64,000 nt of DNA from Candidatus Altimarinota bacterium (GTDB taxonomy: Bacteria > Patescibacteriota > Gracilibacteria > UBA4473): assembly GCA_020631075.1 (NCBI GenBank), contig JAHDHX010000004.1, forward strand, positions 112,551 through 176,550, given 5' to 3'. Under the pieces are notes generated by a model that made no database searches, was not told the DNA's origin, and was given only the letters and a program-made list of their open reading frames with translations. Positions within the stretch are counted from its first letter, which is position 1, and every line of letters begins with the position of its first letter. The position numbers were made by a program, and so were the translations under genes. Positions 42,701-50,467 of the stretch are shown here, one piece after another.

Positions 42701-43112
42701 CACCTTTGTCGCCTCGGGAGGCAAATAGGGCTTGCGGCCATGACCGCACCCGCTGCCAGACACGGGTCAGAGCGTCGGCCTGGGCGGCGCGCTGGGCCCG
42801 CAGCGCCGCCAGGGCGGGGGCGTGTTGCTGGGTGTAGCCCGCGAGGGTAGTGACCAGCAGGTCGCAGAGTGGGTGCTGCTGCCGCAGGGCGGTGACCTGG
42901 GCCGACTGGGTGGTGAGGAGGGTGTGGAGCTCGCACGCGAAGGCGGGGCCCCCTGTGCCGTGCTCGAGGTGCCAGACCGCCGCCCGCACCGCGGGGCGCA
43001 GGCGCTGGTCGAAGTAGTCGGGGAGCAGCACGGCCCGCTGCGGCAGCAGACGGTGCAGCTGGTCGAGCGTCGGGCCAGGGGCCAGGGCGGGGCGGTGGGT
43101 CAGGGGGCGCAT
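42696..43112 (-). CDS. Hypothetical protein, 138 aa, leaderless
   Basis: The start at 43112 (MRPLTHRPAL) is fixed by the extended -10 TGCTATACT, which ends 6 nt before it. The protein is helical, rich in Leu, Ala, Arg and Gln, with no membrane segment. It heads a two-gene minus-strand unit with the coiled-coil gene. No family recognised. Confidence 0.7.
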   Translation of the reverse strand: MRPLTHRPALAPGPTLDQLHRLLPQRAVLLPDYFDQRLRPAVRAAVWHLEHGTGGPAFACELHTLLTTQSAQVTALRQQHPLCDLLVTTLAGYTQQHAPALAALRAQRAAQADALTRVWQRVRSWPQALFASRGDKGV

Positions 43113-43118
43113 CAGGGG

Positions 43119-43124
43119 AGTATA
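43119..43124 (-). promoter_or_regulatory. Extended -10 (TGCTATACT), leaderless
   Basis: On the minus strand, TATACT preceded by TGC ends 6 nt before ATG 43112. Confidence 0.65.
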
Positions 43125-43198
43125 GCACAGATGGGGGCGGGAGGGCACGCCTCCGTACACCAAAACACCACCCGCCAGTGGGGGGTGGTGTGGGGAGG

Positions 43199-43393
43199 CT
43201 TAGGTAGTGTTAACATGAACGGTCTCGAAACAAAAATAGGAGATTTTTTGTGAGGGTAGTGCGAGGTTTGCAAAAGGTACCTTCGTACCTTTTGCAGTTC
43301 TCAAGCGTACCCTCGCGAAAAAGATTCATTTTTGTTCGAGACTTCTTTGTTCAATCTATTCTTCACTTTCACCGTTCTGTTAACACTGCCTAG
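43199..43393. mobile_element. MITE-like hairpin element, family B
   Basis: Termini TTAGGTAGTGTTAACATGAACGG and CCGTTCTGTTAACACTGCCTAG are inverted repeats. The interior folds over its whole length (GTCTCGAAACAAAAAT facing ATTTTTGTTCGAGAC; tip TGCAAAAGGTAC CTTC GTACCTTTTGCA). The termini match family A (46630-46829) but the interior does not. It fills the 300-bp gap between 43112 and 43414. Confidence 0.7.
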
Positions 43394-43413
43394 TTGTATT
43401 GCCCGAGTGGGGT

Positions 43414-44502
43414 TTACTCAAAACCGTGGAGGTAGATGAGGTGGTAGCCGAAGTGTGTCTCGATGATCTGGGGCTGGAGCCCCAGCGAAGTCGCGTCAAA
43501 CACGGCTGAGTCAAAGGGCTCTAAGAAAATATCAGGAGGAAAGACACCCAAATCTCCTCCATCAGACGAAGAGGCGTCATGTGAAGTACGTTCAGCAATA
43601 AGAGCAAATTTTTCTGGGATCGGGTTGACGCCGAGTTCTTGTTGAATTGCTTTTATCTCCATAAGGGCTTCCTCTTTTGTCTCTAGAGCGTCTGGCCCAG
43701 GCATCACTGCCCCTTGCCATGAAATCATAATGTGTGAGGCGTGGGCGTAGTCACGCGGGGCGGCGGGACTGGTTTCTTTCAGCTCGGGGTACCGTGACCA
43801 TGGGTGGGGCTGGGTGCCGACACTCCCCAAATCAGCCCTTGGCATAGTGACAGCCGTGGTGGCCGCCAGCGGCTGGTAGCTGGGTAAACTCTCGGTCCGA
43901 ATGCGGGATTTGTCCGCCGGACGGATCACCGAGGGGCCGGAGGTGATCCGCGGGCGGGGGCCACCGTACAGTGAAGCGCCGGAATTTTGTTGGCCCACGT
44001 TAGCCTCGCTCATTGGGGCGGATTCGTCAATGGCCAACCCCCGATGTGCGCCTTGATCTGTCCACAAAGTATTGTCTGATACTTTCAGGGGTTCGATGAC
44101 TGAGAAGTCGTAACTCCGCCCTGTCTGCCGCCGCTGGGCGTACATCTGGGTGAGCTGGTCGCCGTAGTCGGGGGAGCTGCGGGTGATGAGGAGGTTGGTC
44201 GCGGTGGCCCCGACGGGGCTGAGCGGGAAAGACCCTGCCCCCAGCGCACTGCCGCGGGGGGCCGTGAGGTCAAAGCCGAAGTCGCCCGTGTCGACGGCGT
44301 CGAGCAGGGTGGTGAGCTGCAAGGAAACGTCCTCACTGGTGGCGGGGTCGGGCACGAGTTGCAGGGCGGCGGCCACCTGCGTGTCGATGGTGTCAGAGGC
44401 GGTCATGTCGACGCTCTGCGCCTCCGCCGTGAGGGTGAGCAGCACAAAGAGCACAGACCAAACCAAGCCGAAAACGGGAAGAAATGGGAGGGGTTTATTC
44501 AT
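43414..44502 (-). CDS. Exported parvulin-type peptidyl-prolyl isomerase
   Basis: A 362-aa protein with a signal peptide (VFGLVWSVLFVLLTLTAEA). A long, Ser/Thr-rich, probably extended region covers about 30-250. The C-terminal ~105 residues match PpiC/parvulin: ASHIMISW, KAIQQEL, FALIAERTSHDASSSDGGDLGVF and ETHFGYHLIYLHG. Parvulins isomerise Xaa-Pro bonds and help exported proteins fold outside the membrane; PrsA in Firmicutes is the analogue. The usual lipobox is absent. It would serve the many Pro-rich surface proteins here. Confidence 0.85.
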   Translation of the reverse strand: MNKPLPFLPVFGLVWSVLFVLLTLTAEAQSVDMTASDTIDTQVAAALQLVPDPATSEDVSLQLTTLLDAVDTGDFGFDLTAPRGSALGAGSFPLSPVGATATNLLITRSSPDYGDQLTQMYAQRRQTGRSYDFSVIEPLKVSDNTLWTDQGAHRGLAIDESAPMSEANVGQQNSGASLYGGPRPRITSGPSVIRPADKSRIRTESLPSYQPLAATTAVTMPRADLGSVGTQPHPWSRYPELKETSPAAPRDYAHASHIMISWQGAVMPGPDALETKEEALMEIKAIQQELGVNPIPEKFALIAERTSHDASSSDGGDLGVFPPDIFLEPFDSAVFDATSLGLQPQIIETHFGYHLIYLHGFE

Positions 44503-44703
44503 CAGGGTTGGGTATAGCGGATGTGGGGGGATAGGTCAAAAAAAGTGTTCAGAATGGGAGTGCGAAGTGAGTGCAAAAGTGACAGTAAAGTGCGCAGGGG
44601 GAAGACGATTTGAGTTGACAGGGGGGGCTTGAAAACTACAAATAAAATGAAGTGACGAATGCGTCATAGAAGTGTTTTCTCCATTTTTTTTGCTCACACT
44701 CTC

Positions 44704-45099
44704 ATGCCACTCGATACAAACAACACGTCAGATATGCCTTCTGGGGCTGAGCAAGATGCAGTCATTAATGCGGCTTTTGAACGGCTGGCCAAGCACGAGC
44801 CCACGCCTGAGCTGTTGGCCAAAGTGGTCGATGAAATAGATGGCCTGCTGCGGGGGGAGACAAAAGTGGCAACTGGGGAGTCAACCGTACAAAGCCCAGA
44901 TGGGTTTAATCAGTATGAAAATCGGGTGATGGGGGCGCTGCGCCCGCAGGGTGAAAACCTGACATTGGAGCAACTAAAGCAGATAAAAGAAGCAATGGAG
45001 GATTGTTTGCCTGAAATTGAGAGGAGTCTGCACTGGGTAAGGGATGATGATTTCCCTACGACAGGACGCATACTTGTGCCTCCCAGTATTGGTGTTTAG
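44704..45099 (+). CDS. Tandem paralogue 1 (short form), 131 aa
   Basis: The start at 44704 (MPLDTNNTS) gives 131 aa. The core AFERLAKHEPTPELLAKVVD ... GLLRGETK ... SPDGFNQYENRVMGALRPQG is shared with the next two genes at nearly identical DNA, so duplication is recent. The tail after about residue 85 (LTLEQLKQIKEAMEDCLPEI) is related but diverged, and the protein ends VPPSIGV. No signal peptide. Function unknown. Confidence 0.75.
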   Translation: MPLDTNNTSDMPSGAEQDAVINAAFERLAKHEPTPELLAKVVDEIDGLLRGETKVATGESTVQSPDGFNQYENRVMGALRPQGENLTLEQLKQIKEAMEDCLPEIERSLHWVRDDDFPTTGRILVPPSIGV

Positions 45100-45153
45100 G
45101 TCTCTCTTAAGTAGTCCGTGGTTTCTTTAATTCATTTTTCTAGTCCCCCTTGA

Positions 45154-45516
45154 ATGAAAAAAAAAATCCCAACTGGTCCTGAATCTCAGCATGAGGTAGT
45201 CGTTCATGCGGCTTTTGAACGGCTGGCCAAGCACGAGCCCACGCCTGAGCTGTTGGCCAAAGTGGTCGATGAGATAGATGGTCTGCTGCGGGGGGAGACA
45301 AAAGAGACAACTGGGGAGCCAACACTAAAAAGCCCAGATGGGTTTAATCAATATGAAAATCGAGTGATGAGGGCGCTATGCCTGCAGGGGGAAAGGCTGA
45401 CCAGAGCGCAGCTGACCGCCGTGCGTGACGCGCTGGCCGAAGCTCTTGCGCATAACGAAAAAATGTCACAACATTCAACTGGTGGTGCCATGGCACCTGT
45501 CAGTATTATTGCATAG
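45154..45516 (+). CDS. Tandem paralogue 2 (short form), 120 aa
   Basis: The ATG at 45154 is followed by a run of A (MKKKIPTG). It carries the same core as the flanking paralogues. The helix after the core (LTRAQLTAVRDALAEALA) is closer to paralogue 3 than to 1, which points to gene conversion. It ends APVSIIA, resembling the ends of both others. Fifty-four bp follow the previous stop. Confidence 0.75.
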   Translation: MKKKIPTGPESQHEVVVHAAFERLAKHEPTPELLAKVVDEIDGLLRGETKETTGEPTLKSPDGFNQYENRVMRALCLQGERLTRAQLTAVRDALAEALAHNEKMSQHSTGGAMAPVSIIA

Positions 45517-45611
45517 TCGTACTGTTGTGCGTTTATCTTAATACATATAATTTCCGATACACACATCCCTCACATCGACACTACACTTCTCATTTATTTC
45601 TCTGTTAAACC

Positions 45612-46604
45612 ATGAGCCTCAAATCACTTGCTAATCCAGACTATACTGCGATCGTAAATGATACATTAAATCAGTTGGCCAAGCACGAGCCCACGCCTGA
45701 GCTGTTGGCCCAAGTGGTCGATGAAATAGATGGTCTGCTGCGGGGAGAAACCAAAGGAGAACCGATAACACAAAATCCAGATGGGTTTAACCAGTATGAA
45801 AATCGGGTGATGGGGGCGCTGCGCCCGCAAGGAGGAAGGCTGACCCGAGCGCAGCTGGCCGCCGTGCGTGACGCACTGAGCGAAGCTGTCGATGCGCTGA
45901 CCGACCAGCGGGACCCGATCATCACCACGATAGACAACCGCACCACGACGCAGAATGATTTCCTTGTGAATGTGCTGACGGCGCTGGGGGTGGATATATA
46001 TGTCCCGCAGGACAAGCCGTGGAGCGAGTGGATGAAAGAGATCGATGTGTCGACGGTAAAGAAGCTGGACCTGCGGCAGTGGTCTCTGTCGGGGGACGTG
46101 CCGCCCCAGCTGGGTGAGCTGACCGCGCTGGAGGTGCTGGACCTGGGAAATAATGACATTACAGGGGGGCTGGAGCACCTGGCCGGGCTGACCAACCTGC
46201 ACACCCTGCGCCTGAGCGACAATGACCTGCAGGGCGAGTGGCCCGCGGCCCTCAGCAGCCTGACTGGCTTACGGAGCCTGACGATCTGTAATAATAAAGG
46301 CTTCACAGGGGGGAAGGCTTTCCGAGGGGTGATCACCCACCTGCACCAGCAGAAGGGGCTGGTGGATTTCCACGGGATTGATAAAGAGGCGGAGGCGGAA
46401 CTGATCGATTGGATCACGAACCCTGTGGACCAATCTGTCTTGCGCTGGCCGCACCTTTATGACTTAAAGCACGATAAAGACACCCATAAACCGAAAAAGG
46501 GGGAAATAAAGAAAAAACTAAAGAAGAAAAAGAAGAATGAAAGGGACGTTTTTGGGCTTAATTCCATTGGGGGACCACTCATTGATCCAGGCATTATCGC
46601 CTAG
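45612..46604 (+). CDS. Tandem paralogue 3 with leucine-rich repeats, 330 aa
   Basis: It shares the 90-residue N-terminal module of paralogues 1 and 2, then extends with a linker and about four leucine-rich repeats (residues ~150-235; for example LTALEVLDLGNNDITGGLEHL and LHTLRLSDNDLQGEWPAALS), of the plant-like type with a GxxP-like turn. A Lys-rich segment (EIKKKLKKKKKNER) precedes the tail DPGIIA. Leucine-rich repeats bind proteins. There is no signal peptide, so an internal partner is more likely. The short forms could act as regulators by sharing the N-terminal module. Confidence 0.8.
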   Translation: MSLKSLANPDYTAIVNDTLNQLAKHEPTPELLAQVVDEIDGLLRGETKGEPITQNPDGFNQYENRVMGALRPQGGRLTRAQLAAVRDALSEAVDALTDQRDPIITTIDNRTTTQNDFLVNVLTALGVDIYVPQDKPWSEWMKEIDVSTVKKLDLRQWSLSGDVPPQLGELTALEVLDLGNNDITGGLEHLAGLTNLHTLRLSDNDLQGEWPAALSSLTGLRSLTICNNKGFTGGKAFRGVITHLHQQKGLVDFHGIDKEAEAELIDWITNPVDQSVLRWPHLYDLKHDKDTHKPKKGEIKKKLKKKKKNERDVFGLNSIGGPLIDPGIIA

Positions 46605-46629
46605 GCTGTGTTGCAGAGCTCAGGAAGTG

Positions 46630-46829
46630 CCTAGGTAGTGTTAACAAATTGGAAAAAGGAGATTGATCCTGAAATATTAAGGAGTGACTTGAGTGAAAAA
46701 AGGATCTTTTTGGCTGCAAAATGGTTGCGTATTTTTGCCTTGATCCATCAAGGCAGCAAATACGCGCCCATTTTTCGCTCAAAAATCTCTCTTTTTTCTC
46801 CTCAAACCAATTTGTGAACACTACCTAGG
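46630..46829. mobile_element. MITE-like hairpin element, family A copy 2
   Basis: CCTAGGTAGTGTTAACAAATTGG and its inverse CCAATTTGTGAACACTACCTAGG (one mismatch in 23) bound a 200-bp fold-back interior shared with 7086-7271. No gene inside. Confidence 0.8.
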
Positions 46830-46885
46830 AGAGGGCAAAAATAACCTCAAAAGAGACTTCTTTTCAGAATAGTTCTTCGCCTCCC

Positions 46886-47161
46886 CTACCCCAGCAGGGT
46901 GACGAGCAACCACACCGACAACCCCGCCCCGAGGTAGGCTGCGGCCACGCGGGTGCGGTGTTTGTGCGAGGCTTTTTCGGTGCAGCACATTCGACACTCG
47001 CCGATGTCCGACATCGAGATGTACATCGCGCCGAAGATGCACCATGAGAGCATAGACCCCAGGCTGTCAGTGCGGTAGCTGAGCAACCCCGCCAAGATCA
47101 ACACTGCGCCTGTAAACAGGTGCAGGCGCTCAACGGTGACAGCGGGGATGAAGGTTTTCAT
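46886..47161 (-). CDS. Small membrane protein with Cys cluster, 91 aa
   Basis: The ATG at 47161 opens MKTFIPAVTV. Hydrophobic segments lie at about 13-30, 35-50 and 72-90. A soluble loop between the second and third carries GECRMCCTEKASHKH, a Cys/His cluster that might bind metal. It converges on the family A element and lies 39 bp past the stop of the flavoprotein gene on the same strand, so it is probably co-transcribed. Role unknown. Confidence 0.7.
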   Translation of the reverse strand: MKTFIPAVTVERLHLFTGAVLILAGLLSYRTDSLGSMLSWCIFGAMYISMSDIGECRMCCTEKASHKHRTRVAAAYLGAGLSVWLLVTLLG

Positions 47162-47200
47162 GGTGGGGGTTGAGCAAAAAAAGTGTGCAACAATAGGCCA

Positions 47201-48373
47201 TCAGCAGACGCATTCGCCCTCGCAGCAGGTGAGGTCGTCGAGGTAGAAATTACGCGACTGGTAGTCCGCCACGACGGCCTGCACGGCCGGGTCAGCCCCC
47301 TGCCCGATCTGCTGGGCTATCGACTGGGCGACGACAGCGAACCGCTGGCGGAACTTATAGACAAAACAAAAAATGACCTGGTCGTGGCGCACCTGCGGCC
47401 CAGTGAGGTACAACCCTGGGGTGCGGGTGGACTGGTCATCGGGGGTGAGCTGCGGGCTGCCGTCGGCCCAGTCAAACAGGTGGGCAACCTGCGTCAATGA
47501 TGAGGTGAAGCCCGTGGCTAAAATCGGCTGAGTGGTGAAGAGGTGGGTGTCGCCCGACTGGGTGGTGAGGGTGAAGCGGCCGTTGTCGGCGGTGATGGCA
47601 GTCACGCGGCTGTGGGGGTGGATGGTGATGAGGGAGGCGAACTGGCGGTAGCGGTCCTTGGTGTAGGGGGACAGGGAAAAGCTGGAGTCGCTGCGCGGGT
47701 CGCGGAGCTGGTCGCCGCTGTCAAAGATGACGGAGCGGTGGCCCCGACGGGCGAGGTGGATGGCGGTGTCCATGCCGGACTCATACGCGCCGATGATGGC
47801 GAACTCGGCCCCAGTGGGGAGGGCGTCCCAGTCCTTAATGTGGGTATTATGCACGGCGTGCTCGGCCCCGGGGCAGATGTCGGTTTTGGGGAATTGGTAC
47901 TCGCCCCCGGCCCACACCACGGCCCGCGCTGTGACGGGGCCCTGGTCTGTGACCACGGTGAAGTGGTCGCCGTGCGGGGTGATGGACCCAACGCTGGTGT
48001 GCTCGGCCACGGGCAGCTCGTAAAACTCCGCCAAGATCTCGAGGTACTGGGCGTAGTCGGCCCCAGTGGGGTGCTCTGTCTCAAACATAAACGCGGGGGA
48101 GGTGTCGGGGGTGAGGCAGTTGAGGTCTGGCAGGCCGAAAAAATTACCCGTGAATGAGGGGGAAATGAAGCGGGTGTCTGGCGGCCAGCGGCGGAAACTG
48201 CTGCCGACGGTGTCACGCTCCATGATGACAAAGTCGAGGCCCATCTGCCGCAGCACCACCCCCAGCCCGATGCCCGCCGCCCCCGCCCCCACCACCAGCA
48301 CGTCGACGGACTCAGGCGCGTCGGGTGACGGTGAAGCAGTGGCGTGGCTGGGGCTGGCGGTCGGGGCAGGCAT
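47201..48373 (-). CDS. FAD/NAD(P)-dependent flavoprotein oxidoreductase
   Basis: The start at 48373 (MPAPTASPS) gives 390 aa. The dinucleotide-binding motif VGAGAAGIG is at 28-36. A second nucleotide site (IIGAYESGMDTAIHLARRG) is at about 190-210. LATGF and GLYLTGP mark the C-terminal FAD-contact region. This is the layout of group B flavin monooxygenase/CzcO-like and bacillithiol-reductase-like proteins. The C-terminus ends DDLTCCEGECVC, with Cys383, 384, 388 and 390 that could bind metal or act in thiol chemistry. The substrate cannot be told from sequence. Confidence 0.85.
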   Translation of the reverse strand: MPAPTASPSHATASPSPDAPESVDVLVVGAGAAGIGLGVVLRQMGLDFVIMERDTVGSSFRRWPPDTRFISPSFTGNFFGLPDLNCLTPDTSPAFMFETEHPTGADYAQYLEILAEFYELPVAEHTSVGSITPHGDHFTVVTDQGPVTARAVVWAGGEYQFPKTDICPGAEHAVHNTHIKDWDALPTGAEFAIIGAYESGMDTAIHLARRGHRSVIFDSGDQLRDPRSDSSFSLSPYTKDRYRQFASLITIHPHSRVTAITADNGRFTLTTQSGDTHLFTTQPILATGFTSSLTQVAHLFDWADGSPQLTPDDQSTRTPGLYLTGPQVRHDQVIFCFVYKFRQRFAVVAQSIAQQIGQGADPAVQAVVADYQSRNFYLDDLTCCEGECVC

Positions 48374-48615
48374 AGCAAACAAGAGGAGGCAGTGTACAGG
48401 GTTATATTTACCCCTAATGCAACTGAGGTGCAAGAAGAAATGGGTGGAGGGGTTGGGATGATCGTCTTAATGAAATCGTGCGTGATTGAGTTGTTTTCGG
48501 CTGTAGGGTGTGATTAAATAGGTGTGAGATTACCTCTAAGCGAATAGTTTCCTGATGAAGGAGGCGTGCCGAGACAAGCACTCGGATAGCAAAGGGGTTT
48601 TGTCATAGCTCTATC

Positions 48616-49242
48616 CTAGACCTTGGGCTTCGGCCAGACTTGTATGTGCGCCACACGAGGCGCAATGATTTCGTAGTAGGCTTGCGCACGACGTTGCTTC
48701 TCAGAGTGTTGTGATTCATAGTATTGGAAAAGAGTTGAAGCGGCATAATCAGCAATCTGAAGCGTGTTTTGGTTTACAGCGGCAGAGTGTTTGATGTCTG
48801 TCTGCGGAAATTTTCTTTGTAGATTATTGGCTACTTCGTTTTCAAATGATGTGCCCGAACAGCGGTCAAGCAGAACCGTGGCGCTCTGCAGATGGGATTT
48901 GAAATTATTGAGTGCGTACCCAAAAAGACACTTATAGAATGATTCTTTTGATCGAAACCCCTCCCCCTTTAGTAAGTATTTCGGCACAATAAATACATAC
49001 ATTTTCAGGTCTAGTGTTGCGATCAAATTCAAAAATTTGACCCGAGTGCGGTGTCCGTTTTTAGCGAAGTGAAACTCGCGAAATTCGGGGCTTATGGTTG
49101 TTTTGAGGATGTCGATTTGGTGATTGATGGGTTCTATCGATGACGGGGGAATAACCACTGACCCGATGACAAAGTAACGGCTCGAACCAGCCCGAAATTT
49201 GAACCCTGAGCAACCAGCTTCATCGATCGTTATCAGCATCAT
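48616..49242 (-). CDS. DUF3800 protein
   Basis: The start at 49242 (MMLITIDEAGCSG) gives 208 aa. The opening strand with an acidic pair (LITIDEAG), FVIGSVVIP, EFREFHFAKNGHRTR and a late ATVLLDRC...NTLQIADYAAS match DUF3800, an RNase H-like fold found near mobile and defence genes. The Asp in IDEAG, Glu in EFH and Asp in IADY are the likely metal ligands. TACACT lies 5 nt before the ATG, a possible leaderless promoter. No partner defence gene is adjacent. Confidence 0.8.
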   Translation of the reverse strand: MMLITIDEAGCSGFKFRAGSSRYFVIGSVVIPPSSIEPINHQIDILKTTISPEFREFHFAKNGHRTRVKFLNLIATLDLKMYVFIVPKYLLKGEGFRSKESFYKCLFGYALNNFKSHLQSATVLLDRCSGTSFENEVANNLQRKFPQTDIKHSAAVNQNTLQIADYAASTLFQYYESQHSEKQRRAQAYYEIIAPRVAHIQVWPKPKV

Positions 49243-49396
49243 TCGCGAGTGTAGGCACTGGCATAGTTCGTGCAAACCACTCCCCTACTCACACCTCCCA
49301 GTACTCCACTATTTATGAAGTCCTAGCCCACCCCCCGTGGCCTGTGCTATACTCTTGGCTGATTGGTTTTTCTGTTTCCCTGTCTTGCCCTCCCTC

Positions 49397-50374
49397 ATGC
49401 GACTCTTTCTGAAATTACTGCTCTTCCTCGGTGTGCCCGTCGTGGCGGGTTACTTTGCGTATGACTACTACACCACGGACACCCTGCTGTATGTCAGCGA
49501 CACGCCCCACACCGCCTGGGCCACCGAGCCCGGGCGACGTGCCCAGGCCACCGACCGTGTGGTGGTGCACACCACGCAGGTGCGCCTGCAGCAAGGGGAC
49601 GCGCTGACCACCGACGCGGACGCCCCCACGACCCTGGCCCTGACGGTCGCGCCCGCGGCGACGCAGCTGGCCCAGAGTGTGACCTGTGACGGTGCGTCGG
49701 GGGACAACCTGCCCCTGACGGTGGGCCCTGGGGGCGTGTTGCAGTTTGCCCGTATGGGCAGCGGAGACACCTGTACCATCCGCACGACGCTGGCGGGCAT
49801 GGCGGACCCTGCCCTGACCCTGACGGGTGACCTGGGCCCAGACGCCACCGTGCGTGACGTGGCCGCCCTGCCCCCCACGGGCGGTTGGTCTGGCCTCTAC
49901 GAATTCCTGCGGACGCACTTCCCGCTGCGGTCGTTGCTCGTGCTGGGGGGGCTGGTCTACTTCCTGCTGACGAGCTTCGTGCTGCACCAGATAGCGCTGA
50001 TCCGCAAGGGGTGGCAGATATATCGCCTGAAAGGAAAACTGGCCAAGACCGAGAAAAACGCCGCCAAGGAACTCAACCGCGTGTCGACGGAAGCGGAAGC
50101 GGAGATTAACCACCTGAAGGCGGAGTCAGATGACCTGACGAGTGTGATCAAAACCGAAGCCAACGCGCGCCTGACCACCCAGCACCACGCCGCCACCGAA
50201 GCCCTGGGCCAAGCGCGAGCCTTCGTGCGGTTTATCGAAGATCTGGTCGAAAACGAAGACGACCAGACGGAGTTTGACCCTGCGGCCCTGGCGAAGCTCC
50301 GCGCGGAGATCACCATCCTCAACGACCATCTGGCCGCCACCGCCGCCGAGGCCGAGAGTGTGACGACGTTGTAG
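49397..50374 (+). CDS. Two-helix membrane protein with coiled-coil tail, 325 aa
   Basis: The start at 49397 (MRLFLKLLLFLG) gives an N-terminal membrane helix (1-22), an outside domain of about 150 residues rich in Thr, Asp and Ala with two Cys, a second membrane helix (about 178-205, RSLLVLGGLVYFLLTSFVL) and a cytoplasmic coiled coil to the end. An extended -10 (TGCTATACT, 49345-49353) puts the start point about 37 nt upstream. The shape suits a signal-relay or anchoring protein. No known effector domain. Confidence 0.75.
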   Translation: MRLFLKLLLFLGVPVVAGYFAYDYYTTDTLLYVSDTPHTAWATEPGRRAQATDRVVVHTTQVRLQQGDALTTDADAPTTLALTVAPAATQLAQSVTCDGASGDNLPLTVGPGGVLQFARMGSGDTCTIRTTLAGMADPALTLTGDLGPDATVRDVAALPPTGGWSGLYEFLRTHFPLRSLLVLGGLVYFLLTSFVLHQIALIRKGWQIYRLKGKLAKTEKNAAKELNRVSTEAEAEINHLKAESDDLTSVIKTEANARLTTQHHAATEALGQARAFVRFIEDLVENEDDQTEFDPAALAKLRAEITILNDHLAATAAEAESVTTL

Positions 50375-50395
50375 TTGAATAATAAAGTTGAACAT

Positions 50396-50434
50396 AAAAG
50401 ACCCTCTCGGGTGAGAGGGGGTCTTTTATTTTTT
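50396..50434 (+). terminator. Terminator after the 49397 gene
   Basis: AAAAGACCCTCTC, loop GGGT, GAGAGGGGGTCTTTT, then a T-rich tract. Confidence 0.85.
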
Positions 50435-50467
50435 GCATTATTTTGATCGATAAGTAAAAAGAAGGAG

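Noticed and set aside
48549..48590. Hammerhead-ribozyme-like CTGATGA...GAGAC
   Set aside because: The second core motif reads GAGA instead of GAAA and no stem I/III pairing was found.
48616..49242. DUF3800 gene as part of a defence island
   Set aside because: No restriction, toxin-antitoxin or abortive-infection gene is adjacent; the neighbours are a flavoprotein and a membrane protein.
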